Assembly (NCBI GenBank): GCA_964019335.1
Contig: OZ025713.1
Coordinates: 434,001 to 498,000, forward strand
Reading direction: 5' to 3'
DNA from: Diplonema japonicum
Lineage: Eukaryota > Euglenozoa > Diplonemea > Diplonemida > Diplonemidae
Length of the DNA stretch: 64,000 bases
The notes beneath the pieces are model-generated. The model was not told where the DNA came from. It did no database searches and worked only from the letters and a program-made list of their open reading frames with translations. The stretch's first letter is position 1. Each line of letters starts with the position of its first letter. Positions 63,920 through 64,000 of this stretch are shown here, in pieces. The translations under genes were made by a program, and so were the position numbers.

Positions 63920-64000
63920 AAATGAATGCCGTACGCAAAAAATGCGTACGCGTACGCAGCAAATCTAAAAAAAGTGCGTACGGCGTACGTTCGAAATACG
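63920..64000. repeat. GTACGC-rich palindromic block at the window edge
   Basis: GCGTACGCGTACGC is self-complementary, and further GCCGTACGC, GTGCGTACGGCGTACG units surround it. The block runs off the window. Confidence 0.7.

Larger units (their letters stand above)
62578..64000. other. Terminal stretch without a supported gene
   Basis: It contains a T tract (62,799-62,814), a C20 run (62,993-63,013), R4 copy 5 (63,028-63,065), pyrimidine-rich leader-like sequence, and a GTACGC-rich block at the very end. Short ORFs here have no recognisable content. Confidence 0.5.

Overview
The window looks like nuclear DNA of a protist with a repeat-rich genome. Genes are intronless where they can be followed, and they sit between long A/T, C and G homopolymers. 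Several starts are preceded by a pyrimidine tract ending in AG. Mobile elements of at least four classes are present: piggyBac, hAT, an ingi/L1Tc-like non-LTR retroelement, and fragments resembling VIPER/DIRS RT and RNase H. Intronless genes, possible trans-splice acceptors and these elements would suit a euglenozoan (kinetoplastid or diplonemid relative). This is inference, because no rRNA, spliced leader or other diagnostic gene is present.

Layout. 1-21,683 is a tandem array of an 8.12-8.28 kb unit, seen as 2.6 copies. Each unit carries a ubiquitin-like plus leucine-rich-repeat gene, a broken piggyBac relic, and a kinase gene cut short by a dispersed repeat that is followed by a second piggyBac relic. 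The array ends inside the kinase gene, and the last copy continues as an intact P-loop kinase-glutaredoxin gene (20,561-22,333). It overlaps a large ORF with a Josephin-like cysteine-protease core and a SUMO-interaction-like motif (22,302-25,079). 25.5-27.2 kb is a truncated reverse transcriptase. 27.4-30.7 kb holds two paralogous retroelement-type RNase H genes, one with an intact and one with a destroyed active site. 30.8-43 kb is a nest of dispersed repeats around a hAT transposon (36.8-39.5 kb) broken by only two in-frame stops. 43.3-47.1 kb is a 5'-truncated non-LTR retroelement lying between two tRNA-like sequences. 47.1-51 kb holds inverted-repeat (MITE-like) elements.

The right end (51-62.6 kb, all plus strand) reads like cellular genes: a four-helix membrane protein, a secreted cysteine-rich protein with a slippage frameshift, a ubiquitin-like/TPR protein with a frameshift, a purple-acid-phosphatase fused to plant-type LRRs, and a Cache-HAMP-degenerate-cyclase receptor with a relic of a second copy just upstream. 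Several are predicted surface proteins. No operon-like cooperation between genes can be shown. The clearest functional clusters are the kinase-glutaredoxin/Josephin pair and the RNase H pair.
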